Below, piece by piece: positions 35,802-47,528 of a DNA stretch of 64,000 nt. Source of the DNA: Linnemannia schmuckeri. Taxonomy: Eukaryota > Mortierellomycota > Mortierellomycetes > Mortierellales > Mortierellaceae. The number at the start of each line of letters is the position of its first letter. The first letter of the stretch is position 1. The stretch spans positions 2,248,951 to 2,312,950 of the forward strand of contig JANATG010000009.1 in assembly GCA_029449235.1 (NCBI GenBank), in the 5' to 3' direction. A program made the position numbers and the translations under genes. Below the pieces are notes generated by a model. That model was not told the origin of the DNA. It saw only the letters and a list, made by a program, of their open reading frames with translations, and made no database searches.

Positions 35802-38800
35802 CTACCGTGCGCGGAGTTTGGCAAGCTCCGCCTTCAACGACCGCATGTCCTGTCGTGTAAACTCTCGCTCCCGCTGTGCCGTCTTTAACTGCCGGTTCAG
35901 CTCAGCTTGCTCCAGCTCCAGCTCTCGGATCCGCTCCAGATGCTCGTCCGCCAGGTCTGGACTCCTCATCTCCACCTTACTCTTCAACACCTTGTTCTCC
36001 CTCTCCAGGCCCGACAGCAACGCATCGTTCTCCTTCTGTGACTGCTCATAGCGATGTCGCAAATCCAACAAAGTCCTTTCCAGCTCAGCTTTCTGTTGGC
36101 GCAGTGGCTCCAATGCAAGGACTGCCTCGTGGTGGATTGCCTCCGTCCCCTTGAATGTCTCGTCCCTCAAAATAGCTTGGTCCCTCTCCCGATCAATCGA
36201 CACAGACGACGACTTAGGCGAATTCATCTGATCGAACGCGGCCTGGGACATATCAGAAGACTGTACCGTTCCTTCTGCCACTGCTAGCGACCCTACCGGT
36301 CGAGAGAGCAACAGGGCTTGCGCCTTGGCCAACTGGGAACGAGTCTGCGCAACCTCTTCCTCGGATTCTTCCAGTCGTTGTTGCAACTCATAGATCGCTC
36401 GCTTCTTTTCATTCTGGAACTCCTGAAGGAACTGCTGCAACTTGCCAATGCCAAGCTCTGCCTTAGCCAGCTCTTGTCGCAAACGGTCGACTTCTAGCGA
36501 CTCCTCGCTCACACCAGCGATTCTCTTGGGCTCGTCTCCGGACTGCTGCTGCTGGTGCTTGATGGTACTCAGTTGATACTCCAAATCCTCAATGTGAATC
36601 TTGGTTGTGATGATTTCCTTCTGCATACCCAGGAAGCGAACTCCTGCCAACGGCAGTGCCTGAACCGAGACGCCCAGAGGCTGCAATCCTGCAAGGAGTG
36701 TCATCATACCCTTTCTCGTCTCAAGTTCCTCCGGATCTTCCGATGGTGACAGAAGCTTCCTGAAGAGATCGGCAATAAGCGACAGCTGCTCCTTTGCCTC
36801 CTCTAGTTGGATCTCCTTGGCGGATAGCTCACTCTTCAACGCATCAACATTCTTCCTTTCCTCCAGTAGCTCCTCATCCTTTTGCGCGCAGTGCTTGATC
36901 GAGGCGGCCGTGGCAAGGTCTTGCTCCAGTTTCTCGACGAGTGCCCTGTAGGAGCTCGTCTCTCGCTTGGACGTCTCGGCATGAGCGACATGCTCATGCA
37001 ATGACACTTCCAGTTTCCTTTTAGTCTCTTCCAGGACAGAAAGTTGCTTGTTGAGATCCTCTTGCTGCGCCAATGCCTGCTCCAAAAGCAAATCCTGGCG
37101 TGCGGCCTCCTCGCCTCTCTGGGTATTCGACTGCGATAATGATTTTTCCAATGCAGCGCGCTGTTCTTCGTCCTCCGCCTTCTGTGCCTTCATGAGACCG
37201 AGTTCCTGCTCCAACGCAGACAACCTAAATGTAGCCGAATCCAGGTCGACCATCACCTGCTCAATCTCCATTTGCTTCTCCAGCATCATATTCCTTGTCT
37301 TGGCACATTGCTCCTCCAATCTCTCAATCTGCGATCGGCTCGCGTGTCTCTCCTCCTCCAACAAGGCTTGCAGCTTCTCCGATTGATTTGATCCGAGACT
37401 GGCGGCTATACTGGCGTGAGCTTCCTGAAGTAGTACCTTCGACTCCAAGAGTTCCTTCTCTAGCCTGCTACTCTCGCACTGTTGATGCTCCAGTCGGCGC
37501 TCCAGTGCTGGAACCTGCTCGCTGTTCAATTTGTTGTTCTCCAGCATCTCCGCAACTCTTTGCTCATTCTGCTGTCGAGACGCCCTGAGCTCATCTAGTA
37601 CGACATCTCGCCCTTCAATGTCGCTCAAAAGTTTAGTAACTCGCTCCCGCAACACTGTCAGCTCATGTTGGAGTTCAGCTGTCGAAGCTGAGGATGACTC
37701 ATCCGCTGCAAGGTTGGCTTCGAGCTGAAGAATTTCGGTCCTCGCCGCCATAAGCTCCAAGTTAGCCCGCTGGAGTTGATCCTCGACTCGCATGGTCTCT
37801 TCCTTTGCTGCGAAACATTCCTCTTGCCATCGCGAAGCACTCTCGGCAAAGCGGCTATGCTCAAAGTCGTCACAGTCATTCGATCCCTCGTGGGCTCCAG
37901 ACACCAGACCGTCCTTCATAACCTGAGACGCCAATTCTAGTTCCTTCTTGAGAGCACGCTCGCGTTCCAAAGAGAGCTGTAGCTCCTCTGACAGAGACTC
38001 TAATGCCGACGACTGCTCCTGTCCAACATCATTTTCAGAAGGACCATGACCTGTAGCCTCCTTGCGAGCAATCTCGAGTTCTTCCCGCAAGACCTTGGAT
38101 CGCTCCTCCATCTCAGTCAAGGCAAAGCGCATATTGGACTCAGTCTGCCTCAAACTCTCGACAGCTTTGTTCGACTCCTCAGCCTTGATTCTCAATTCTT
38201 TCTCAGACACTCGGGCTGCCTTCAGGTCAAGCTCCAATTGAGCCACGCGAGACTTAAGCATTTCTTCCTCGACACTTGACAAAATCGCTTGAGTCTCCTG
38301 GTCAGGTTTCTCGGTCTCTTTTGCACGAAGAGCTGTCATTTCATCCTGTAGGAGATTGTATCGATGCTCCAACTTGGCCATCTTGAATGCCTCCTCGTCA
38401 AGGTATTGAGCTTTCTCTTCTTCAAAAGATGCAACAAGCCGTTCCTGGATAACCTTGTAGGCTTCATCTTTCATCACCTGGTGACTCTTTTGTTCGTTTC
38501 TAGATGATGAGTAAAAATCAAAGTAAGGAAAGCGGGATTGGCATAAAGCCCATTTTTTAGTTTTTGTAGACCTTAAAACGAGGTTTATTCAAGATTGAAT
38601 CGGAAGGGTCGATGCTCCGCTACGCGGGTCATAACAAGAAAGCTCCTTACCGATGCTTTTCGGCATCCGCCAGAGCACGCTCCAGCTGTCCGATCCTCGA
38701 AAAAAGATCACGCTTCTCGGCATCTGAGCGCTTGACCGAATCCTGCAGCTCCTTCATCTCCTGACGTTGACCCTTGAGCTGTCGACGAAGTCCTTCAGCT

Positions 38801-41800
38801 TCCTGCAAAAGTTGTTCGGCTGTGTGGGAATACTCGTCCGACCCCATGCTAGTCCGACGTGCGTTGGTCTCAGAAGCAGCAGCAGCAGCAGCTCGCTGTT
38901 CCTGGAGCTCTCTCTGTGTCTGATCTAGTTCATATCGGAGTCGCTCATTCTCCAGAGCAACCTCCTTCATCCTCTGGGCTTCAGCCAATGCAGTCTCCTG
39001 TTCCTTGCAGATTTGCCGAGTTTGGCCAAGTTCCACCTCGAGTTGTCGATATTTGTCCATCAGATCGTTCATTCCAGTGCCCACATGATGATGGTTCGAT
39101 TGAGCCTGAGTCAGCGCTGCCTGAAGTCTCTGGTTCTCCAAGCTTATGTCCTCCAGTCGTCGAGAGTGATCTGAACGGATTCCTTGGTGTCTTGTCTCTG
39201 CCGCCTGGGACTCTGCGTGTATCCGTGTGAGATCCTCTTGCAAATGTGAGACTTGGGACTGCAGCTGTTCCTGTGATTGGATTTGGGCCTGGAGGTCCCT
39301 TGTCTTTGTCAGAAGCAACTGGACTTGTTCCTGAAGGCGCTCGTTCTCTAGTGTCAAGTGATGGACGGCCATGACGTTCTCGGCCTGTTGCTGGGTCTGC
39401 TGCTGTGACTGTTGCTGCTGCTGACGTGAATCATAGCTTGGTGATGCTGATAGGTATGACGCTGACATTGGGTCGGTTACTGGTCCATTGTCTTGGGTGG
39501 GTAACTGGTGCGAGATAGGGGGCGAAGAAAACTGGTCGCGACTCAAAAGTGACCCGCGCCTAGGATTCTCCTCCTGTCGTCCCCATTCACCGCTGGATCT
39601 TGATCCTGCACTCGAATACTTTTGTGCCGTCAGTCCTGAGTGACCTCCATTGGTTCCTTGAAGGTGGACACCAGAACTCTGCTGTCGCTTCTCGAGAAGT
39701 TCGCGAGCCTTCTCCAACAGTCGCTCCTTTCTGTCGGGCTTGGCGCGAACAACTCCTGTCGATCCTCCATGAGCCACCTGATCTGCCAGCAGTGCATGTA
39801 CAGCAGCCTGTTTTCTTAAAAGTACTTCAGGGTCTAAGACGCTTGGACTAATAGCCCTCTGAAGGAGTGCGGGGCTGGCAGCATGATGAAGGAGTGTGGG
39901 GCTGGCAGCGTGATGAAGGGGTGTAGGACTCACTGCACACTGAAGAAGCGTAGGGCTCGCCGAAAGATGATGAAGGGTAGGGCTGGCGGCTTGTTGGCGG
40001 TGCTGGTGGTGTAGTATCGGGCTGGCAGCGTGATGATGATGACCTGTCGAACTGGCAGCATGGAGAGCAGCTGGGCTGGTCAACTCTAGTTCTTGCTTCG
40101 ACACAGCTACGTTGAGCGATTCCCACGTCATGTGCAGGTCGACCTTTTGTCCTCCAAGATCCATAGAATCTCCTGACTTGCTCTCCGACTCTCTATGCTC
40201 CACATAACCGCCGTCGACGTGTGCGTCTGGAGCGGCCGAAGTGTCAAACGCGTCGAGTCCTTGCGGAAGTGGATAGTATGGCTCCGATTCTTCTTGCGAT
40301 CCTTGCGAATGTACGGCATGGTTAAAGTGGAACGATTGCTCTGTGGCAGTCTGCAAGGCAGGTGGTGCAGTCGACGCGTGCATTGTCGTAGACTCGAAAG
40401 CCAAAGTTATTGGGGCTATTAGGGTTAAAGCAAACATGATACATCACATTAATACCCTCAGCAGTTAATCAAATCTAAACCTTCAAGCAATACAGTACGC
40501 CAGCATATGTTGCAAATTACCATCATCGATTTCCTTGTGTGATTCTTCTGCTCCAACATTGGAGAACGACTCGATCGCTTCACTGGCCTCAGGCACTGCC
40601 TCCTCTGTGGGTTCAAGGAACATGCTCGATTGCTTATGTGCCCAATCAAATTTGACAGGTAGCGAGGTTTCAAGAAGTGTTGCAGCTGTAATCGGTGCTC
40701 CTAGGCCGTCAGGGGTGGCTGGCCAGTTAGAAATTCTGGGTGGTGGCGGGAGCTTGGAATGGTCCTTCTCTTGAGTGCGACGTGGAGGAGGAGGAAGAAT
40801 AGCAGCTGCAGGCGGAGGAATAGGAGGGGTTGCAGTTGCAGTTGTAAGTGTAGGTGCAAGTCCAGGTACAGGTGCAAGTGCAGTCGTGGGCTGTGCACTT
40901 GTACTTGATACGGAAGCAGTAAGCACAGCTCCTGTCTCACCTGTGACAGGAGCTGCAGCATCGGCAGAAGAGGCACCCAAAGTGGCCAAAGACTTTGACG
41001 GCGATTGTCCTAAGGGCGAGGCAAACATGGACGTTGCACTACTCTTGACACCCTTGAAGAGCCGTGACATGCCACGCTCAAAGGCCGCAGATTTGGGCAT
41101 GTTCAGCAAATCCTCCACGGCGCTCAAAGTGGAAGGATCAAGGAGGGACGCAAGTCCACGTTCTTTGGTTAGAGGACTAGTGGCTGAGGTCAAGTTTGTC
41201 GACAGGTGAGCTGTACTTGGGGCATCCTCGGCCAAAGAGACCTGATCGAACACTGAGGTCTCAGCCTCCATCTTAGGTGACACGCCCTTAGGAAGCTCAG
41301 AGGCTCCTAATCCGGAGGCGGCCTTGGACCAATTGACACGTTCCCGGAGTTTGGGGGACTCCTTTGCTTGAGAAAAGTACGACGTGTGTGCCAACTCACT
41401 GCTGAGTTCCATGATCGAGTAGCTCCCTGGTTGCACTATCGCCCCTGTTCCATGAATGTCGTGCGTGACATATGATCCCGTCACGCTACGTCCAAAGTCT
41501 GGACTGGTTGGGCTGGGCAAAGTTTCGTCAAAGGAAATAGGTTGGGGTGGGTCCTGCTGGGGTGAGGGTGAGATTGATGGTTGGAGTGGGCGAGCCGATG
41601 GCTGAGCAACTTGTTCCGAAAGGCCGTCGATCTTCTCAAACTGGTTATTGAATGAAAAGGTTACGGGTTGGGGCTCTTGCTGGTCCTCGGGGGGCGCAGA
41701 AGCGTGGGTGCCATCAACATTCAGCTCTGCATTTGGAGGCTGCCACGAAGTCTGCATAGGTGATATATTCGATTGAGGCTCGACGGTGTCAATAGATGAT

Positions 41801-44800
41801 CCTCCTTGAGTGTTAAATGTTCTGAGCAAGTCAAAGGGAGATCCTTCTTGAATCTTGGAGGTTCCAGGTACATCAAAGGGAGATTTTCCTTGAGTGTTTG
41901 AGGATCCGAGCGGGTCGAAAGGAGATTCTCCTTGAGTATCCAAAGTTCCAAGCAAATCAAAAGTCGATCCCCCTTGAGCGTGAGAAGTTCGTAGGTCAAA
42001 AAGAGCGGGCCCCTGGTTGCCAAAAGAAAAGGGTTGCGACATTTTGTGTAGTTGCTTCGAACCGGAATCCTGGTGATCTTCCGACTTGTGGTTGTCAAAG
42101 GCAAACGGCTGGGCTGTTTGATTATACTGCTCCGAAAGCGACTGTTCAAAATTCTCTGACTTTTGCTTGTCAAAGACATGCGGCTGGGGCGTCATGTCGA
42201 AAAGCTCTGATACCGACTGTTGGCGGCCCTCCAGATTGTGAGTGTTCATGGCGGACGGATGAGGCGCCATGTCGAAAAGATCCGATACGGACTGTTGGTG
42301 ATTGTTCGGGGCAAGAACGTCGAAAGCCTGTGGCTCAGATGCCTGGCTGAAAAGATCCGAAATCGAGGGTCGGCGATCGCTTGATTCTTGAGTGTCAAAA
42401 GGGAATGGCTGAGGTGCCTGGCTGAAAAGATCTGAGACGGACTCCTGGTGACAGGTCGGCTCTCGAGTATTGAAGGACGACGCGTGTTGAGGTAACTCCA
42501 GGGTTGGTGGTGTAAAAGGAGATTGATGAAGAGAATCTTCTGGATGGTGGTCGTAAAGATGCGATGGCTTGACCTCTTCGGATAAAGAAATAGGTTGTTC
42601 GTGTTCCCCTTGTGCGTTGTGTCTACAATCAGTCGCGTCGCTGGACTTTTGCGACTGTGAGGGCTGCTCGTGATGAACGTGCTGTCGAAGTACCGGGTAC
42701 TGCCCGCTTTCAAAAGGCTGTTCGAACAGAGAGTCTACGCCGTGAGCGTTGTGCTGGAAGGAAGAACGAGTTATAAGTAAAAATGTGAGATTTCGTACTG
42801 CTTGCCTATAACCAAAACCCAAAGGTTAGGAAGCAGTTGCAAGTATATTCAGAAACAGAAAAACGCTTACCGTTGAATGGTGATCGCGCTCAGAACTATG
42901 CTGAACAAATACTGGGACTTGAGGTTTATCGTGCCTCTGGCTGGAAGGGGCATCCCTGAACGAATGAGGTGGTCGTTGAGATTCTCGAAGCGACACAGGA
43001 AGTGTGTGTGTGTTGTCGATAGGGTTAGCATGATGTTGAGTTTCCTTGGGCCGGGTATTGCTCCCTGCGCCAGCATGATCAAATGTTGACCGTTCCAAGT
43101 TACTAAGAGAATGATGGTTTGCTGTCGACACTTCCATTATGGCGGAAGTTGTTGGCGCGCCTTGCTCCGCGCTGCTGTTGAAGAAAGTAGAGGCAAAATC
43201 CTGCTGCGAAAGTTGTCCCAAGTGATCTGACGCTTCTCTGGTCACTGTAGGTGCTGCAAGTGGGGCTGACACATGACTTGCCGGAATAGGTTCCATATCC
43301 TGGCTGGCTGTAGGTTTGACTGTGCGCTCAACTTCAGCTGAGGGTGCTGAGAGAGATGAAACGATGGGTTGAAAAGCATCGTTATTTGCCGTGGCGCTCA
43401 CGCTGGATGCAAGTTCTATGTGAGGCGCAGAAGGTTCTGGTTGAGAAAGACCACTGAAAAATGCACTGGAGTCTATAGCAGAAGATCCAGAAAAAAAATG
43501 AGACGCGTCCGTGTCATTGTTTCCACCAAACAAGGAAGACGAATCCTGGAGATGCACTACTTCAAAAACTTTGGTTTCTGCTGCCTTCTGACCAACATTG
43601 ACGCTGCTACGGTCGCTACTGTTCATTGCAATGTCGATAGGATCGGTTGGTGAGAGTAGTGCTTCGTGGTGATCAGTTGCCGATGTGTGCTGAAGTGAAG
43701 CAGATGAAAAGGCGTGTAATTTATCCATCGATCGTGGTGTAGCTGTTGGTGGGTCAAAAGTAGGCACTGACTGACTTGACTCAGATCCCTGAGTTCCCCC
43801 GAGTGAAAAGATGTCGGTGCTTGCAGGCGGAGGAGATGAAATCCTAGTGATCGCCTTAATCTCTGGGAACCTTTTATCCGACTGGGTTTCCTGATGGCGA
43901 ATCGTTGCCGCCTCCATAATCGCCGGAGAGGTGAACAACGAACCTATATCCTGTTGCGTAATGACCGTCGTTGTCGCCGGAGAAGAAAACAATGAATCTA
44001 CATCCTGTTGCGTCGTAGCAGCCAATTTATCAGGCTGACGATGAGTGTCCATTGAAGGACGCTGAATGAGTGTATATTTGAGCGGTGCAGGGGACTGTCG
44101 GAAGAAGTCCATAGAAGACGGGCCGCTACCAAAGAGGATATCAGCCGAGGGAAGACCATCCTTCTCCGAGGCAAAGATAGGTACAGCAGCAAAGAGACTG
44201 GAAGCATCTCTATTGTCGTCCGTAGACTTGGGAGGCCCCTGCTGAGAGCTCAAGGTTCCTGCCTGGCTTTTGTTTTTGGGACTCGGGACAGGTTGACGAC
44301 TGTTTTCCCGTGTGGGTGCCTCAGGTACTGTAGGTGCCACTGGTGGTGGCACAGGTTTTGCATGGATAACTTCTGGTCGATCTTGAGGTGAACTTTGTGG
44401 TTGGTTCTGCGTGATTGGACGCGGTGAAAAGGCGAGGTTGGGAGGACGTGGTAATTGAGAAGGACGTGGCTGCATCTGGGGCGAGTAGGGCCGAGAGTGC
44501 ATCTGGGGTGACACGGGCCGCGGTCGCTGCTGATACGCCAGTTGCGGAGAATGCTGATTGACTGGAATGGGGTGCTGTAGATTCTGCTGGCGGTTAGGTT
44601 GGGACACGTCCTGGGGTCGAGGTGGCGGCGGTCGTGAAGAGTTTACTGGAGGTACCATAGGTCGCGTTTGAGTCGGTGGAAGTTGTTGGTTGTACTGAGG
44701 GCGTTGCGCGGGTAGATGCGGAGGGTACATTGGAGGGCGTGCAGGTCGGATAGGACGAACAGGGCGGAACTGCTGTGTCTGGGTTGTTGCGGGATTGGGC

Positions 44801-45116
44801 GGAGGACGAACAAGGGGTCGCACTGGAGCATTAGCTATGAGTGCGGGCGGCGGTGGTGGTCTGTTAGCAGGCTGGGAGAGGAAGGAACTACTGTCACCAA
44901 AGAGTGAGTCTGCGGTGGGGAGCTCATCCTGCGGAGGACGATCGAATAAGGATGCCGGCACCTGGTCATGGTCTGGAAGCTGGATATATGAAAAAGAGAA
45001 ACGATAATCGGTGAGCATAGAGGTCGTTGTGACACGTTGGGCTGCTTGTTTGTTTGTACGAAAAGGGGTGGATTGGTAGGGTCGGTATTGTTGATGTATG
45101 GATGTATTACCGGCAT
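35802..45116 (-). CDS. Giant disordered plus coiled-coil protein (golgin-like), five exons, 2936 aa
   Basis: Exons, high to low: 45116-45111, 44979-42871, 42753-40521, 40415-38651, 38499-35802. The first exon is only ATG-CCG; the joined frame then reads LPDHDQVPASLFDRPP. Donors are GTAATA, GTAAGC, GTAATT and GTAAGG; all phases agree. Residues 1-1450 are Pro/Gln/Ser-rich with recurring short SLF, DLF and DSLF motifs. Two tandem repeat arrays follow each other in exon 3 and a third lies in exon 4. Residues 1450-1800 include a Lys/Arg/Leu helix (KPDRKERLLEKARELLEKRQ). From about 1800 to the end is almost pure coiled coil (LTLENERLQEQVQLLLTKTR, LRQELAKAELGIGKLQQF), interrupted near LLAGLQPLGVSVQALPLAGV. 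There is no membrane segment. It looks like a tether or scaffold such as a golgin or endocytic organiser; the exact family is not recognised. Confidence 0.75.
39845..40075. repeat. Short tandem coding repeat (HAASP-type, about 9-10 residues)
   Basis: Inside exon 4 of the giant gene the DNA repeats a unit of about 27-30 bases around GGGCTGGCAGCNTGATGAAGG. On the coding strand this gives units such as HHAASPTLLHH, LSASPTLLQ and HAASPALLQ, seven or eight copies of varying precision. Confidence 0.8.
41790..42470. repeat. Two adjacent tandem coding repeats: about 31-residue SVSDLF units, then about 17-residue SPFDLL units
   Basis: In exon 3 of the giant gene about six units of the pattern H-Q-x-SVSDLF-x-x-A-PQPFAFD are followed by five units of the pattern TQGxSPFDLLGT. 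At the DNA level the first appears as repeated CTGAAAAGATCCGA, the second as repeated CTTGAGTGTN words. Units are diverged, so the array is not recent. Confidence 0.8.
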
Positions 45117-46334
45117 CGAGTCTGATTGTATGGCAGCTGCTTGTGAAGAGGGGTGTTGTTAATGCAAAAGGGTGCTGGATGGGGGAAAGAGTTGAATTAA
45201 TGAAAATTGTCTTGGGATGGATGATGGGTTTGTCTCCCAAGGGTTGTGTGTGCGTGGCACGTCACAAGAAGTGGGAGCAGACAGGGCACAAGGCGACTCT
45301 GATTGGCTGGGATCTCTCCTGTTCTTTTGAGCCCTTTTTTTGTCCTCTTTTCCTCCTGCTTCTGTTCCTTTTCCCTGTCATCGACTATGCTCATAATTGG
45401 TCTTCGTTTTCGTTTTCTTGTTCTTCTTCAAAGGGCTCACTGGCTCTCTTGCTTGTCTCTTGGTCTCTCTCCCTTTTGTTCCCTTTTACCCCTCCTCTCC
45501 CTTCTTCTCTCCCTCTCTCTACTCTTCTTGGCTCGACCTTATTTTTGATTCTTCCTCCTTCCTCTTCTTCTTTTCCACTTGCTCACTCACTCCCTAAGTC
45601 ACTCTTCTCCTCTCTTCTTCTTCACTTCTCGTCTCTTATCTCTTCTTTTTCCTTTGTTTTCGATTATTATTACTAAAGTTATTCTCGACCTTTCTTCTTA
45701 ATCACTCAATCACTCACACCTAATAATACACTTTACTTACTCATCCATCAATCAAAATAAGCACACGCTGAAGGACGATCGATCATCAACGCTCGCTCAC
45801 CTACTTACGCACCCCTACATTCTTTTACACTGACCTGCAGAGGGTGTGCGAGAGAGTGAGAGACAGACAAGAGACTTCAAAACATAGAGAGAGTGACCTC
45901 TCATCCTCTTCCTCTTCCCTTTCTACCTGCTTTTTCGAGCCAGCCTGGTGCACCAGTAAGCCTTTAATTATTTGTGTTTGTAAACACATTCAGCAACGTC
46001 AATAGCCACCTTCTTTCTTCTTCACTCCTGTCTATACTCTCTCTTTCTCTCTTCTCTCTTTCTCTCTTTCTCTCCCTCTCTCTGTCTCTCTGTCTCTGTC
46101 TCTCTGTCTCTCTCTCTCTCTCTCCAGCGTAAAGCCTGCTCCTTTGCAACTCGCTATCTATCAAGACTAACATTATCACCCCCTTCAATCATATTTCATA
46201 GGCACAATATTATTGCATCTCCCTGCTTGTCCGTGCTCTCCCTGGTCTCTCCTGCATACATACTCTACCTCCCTGACTGTCTCAGCGCAACTACTACTTC
46301 TTCTACTTCCCTCAGTACCACAAGATAAACAACA
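45117..46334. promoter_or_regulatory. Divergent upstream region between the giant gene and the LDB-type gene
   Basis: 1218 bases separate two start codons that point away from each other. The plus strand is strongly C/T-rich from 45,330 to 45,660 and from 45,895 to 46,130. No reliable TATA box. The plus-strand gene probably has a long leader; its ATG at 46335 is in AACAATG context. A shared control region is inferred from arrangement. Confidence 0.4.
46029..46125. repeat. CT/CTGT microsatellite in the leader of the LDB-type gene
   Basis: Nearly 100 bases of CTCT with interspersed CTGTCTCTGT units on the plus strand, 210-306 bases before the start codon. It is prone to length change. Confidence 0.85.
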
Positions 46335-47454
46335 ATGTTCGCTCTCAACAACAATAACAACAACAGCAGCAATGCCACGACCACAGCCAACAACGCTACC
46401 TCGGTTACCGTCGGACCAACCCATATTGGTGCATCCCCACAGCTCGTCCAGAATACTCATCCGGGAACAGGAAACGCATTCGCGATCGCAGACAGCAACT
46501 TGCCAGGTTTGAGACCCGCAGCCATGCATGTCAGGCCGCCCGGCGCAATCATGTCCATCGGAACTATAAACGGACAGTCTCCGGCTTTTCCACAACAACA
46601 CCTCCAGCCCTATCAGTTACAATCGCTACAGCTCCATCAATTGCAGCAGCAGCAGCAGCTTCAACAGCTTCAACTCCAGCAGAGGCAAGCACAGGCCCAA
46701 CAAGCTCAACAAGCCCAACAAACACAGCAACAACCAACCCAACAAGCACAGCTGCCTGCCCAGGTCATGCATCCTCAGACGTTGCCCGCCACTTCACAGA
46801 GCTTTGCTTACCAGGTGCCATCTCAGACGATGCCTATGTACCAGCCAGGACACCTCAATTCTATCCAGCTCCAGCAACAAAGGCAACAACTGCTCCAAGC
46901 CCAGCAGCAACAGCTTCAGCAACAACATCAACATCCGCAGCTAACTCAGCAAGTTCAACAGCAGCAATTTGCACAGCAGCAACAGCAGCAGCAACAGTTG
47001 CAACAACAAATTCAGCAGCAGCAGCTACAACAGAAGCAACAGCAACAACAGCAAGCTCAAGCCCAGCAGCAACAACAACAACAACAACAGCAGCAACAGC
47101 AGCAGCAGCTTCAACAGCAACAACAGCAACAAAAGTTGCAGCATCAAAAGCAGCAAGAGCAGCAACAGGAGCAGCAACAACAGCAGGCGCAGTTGCAGCA
47201 TCTTCAACAGCAGCAACAGCAAGGACAGCAGCAACAGCAAGGACAGCAGCAACAGCAGGTACAGCAGCAGCAACAACTTCAACAGCAACAGCAGGGACAG
47301 CAACAAGCTCAGCAGGACCAACAAGTGCTGCAACAACAACAACAGCTGCTTCAACAACAACAGCAACTTCACCACCAGCAAATACAACAGCAAATGCAGC
47401 AGCAAATGCAGGTCCAGCAACAACAACAACTGCAGCAGCAGCAACAAGGGCAGC

Positions 47455-47528
<74 letters not shown>

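Noticed and set aside
42826..45240. Separate gene starting MGDKPIIHPKT upstream of 45116
   Set aside because: That lead frame crosses a GTAATA...ATCCAG intron; splicing from the ATG at 45116 gives a continuous frame with the downstream exons.
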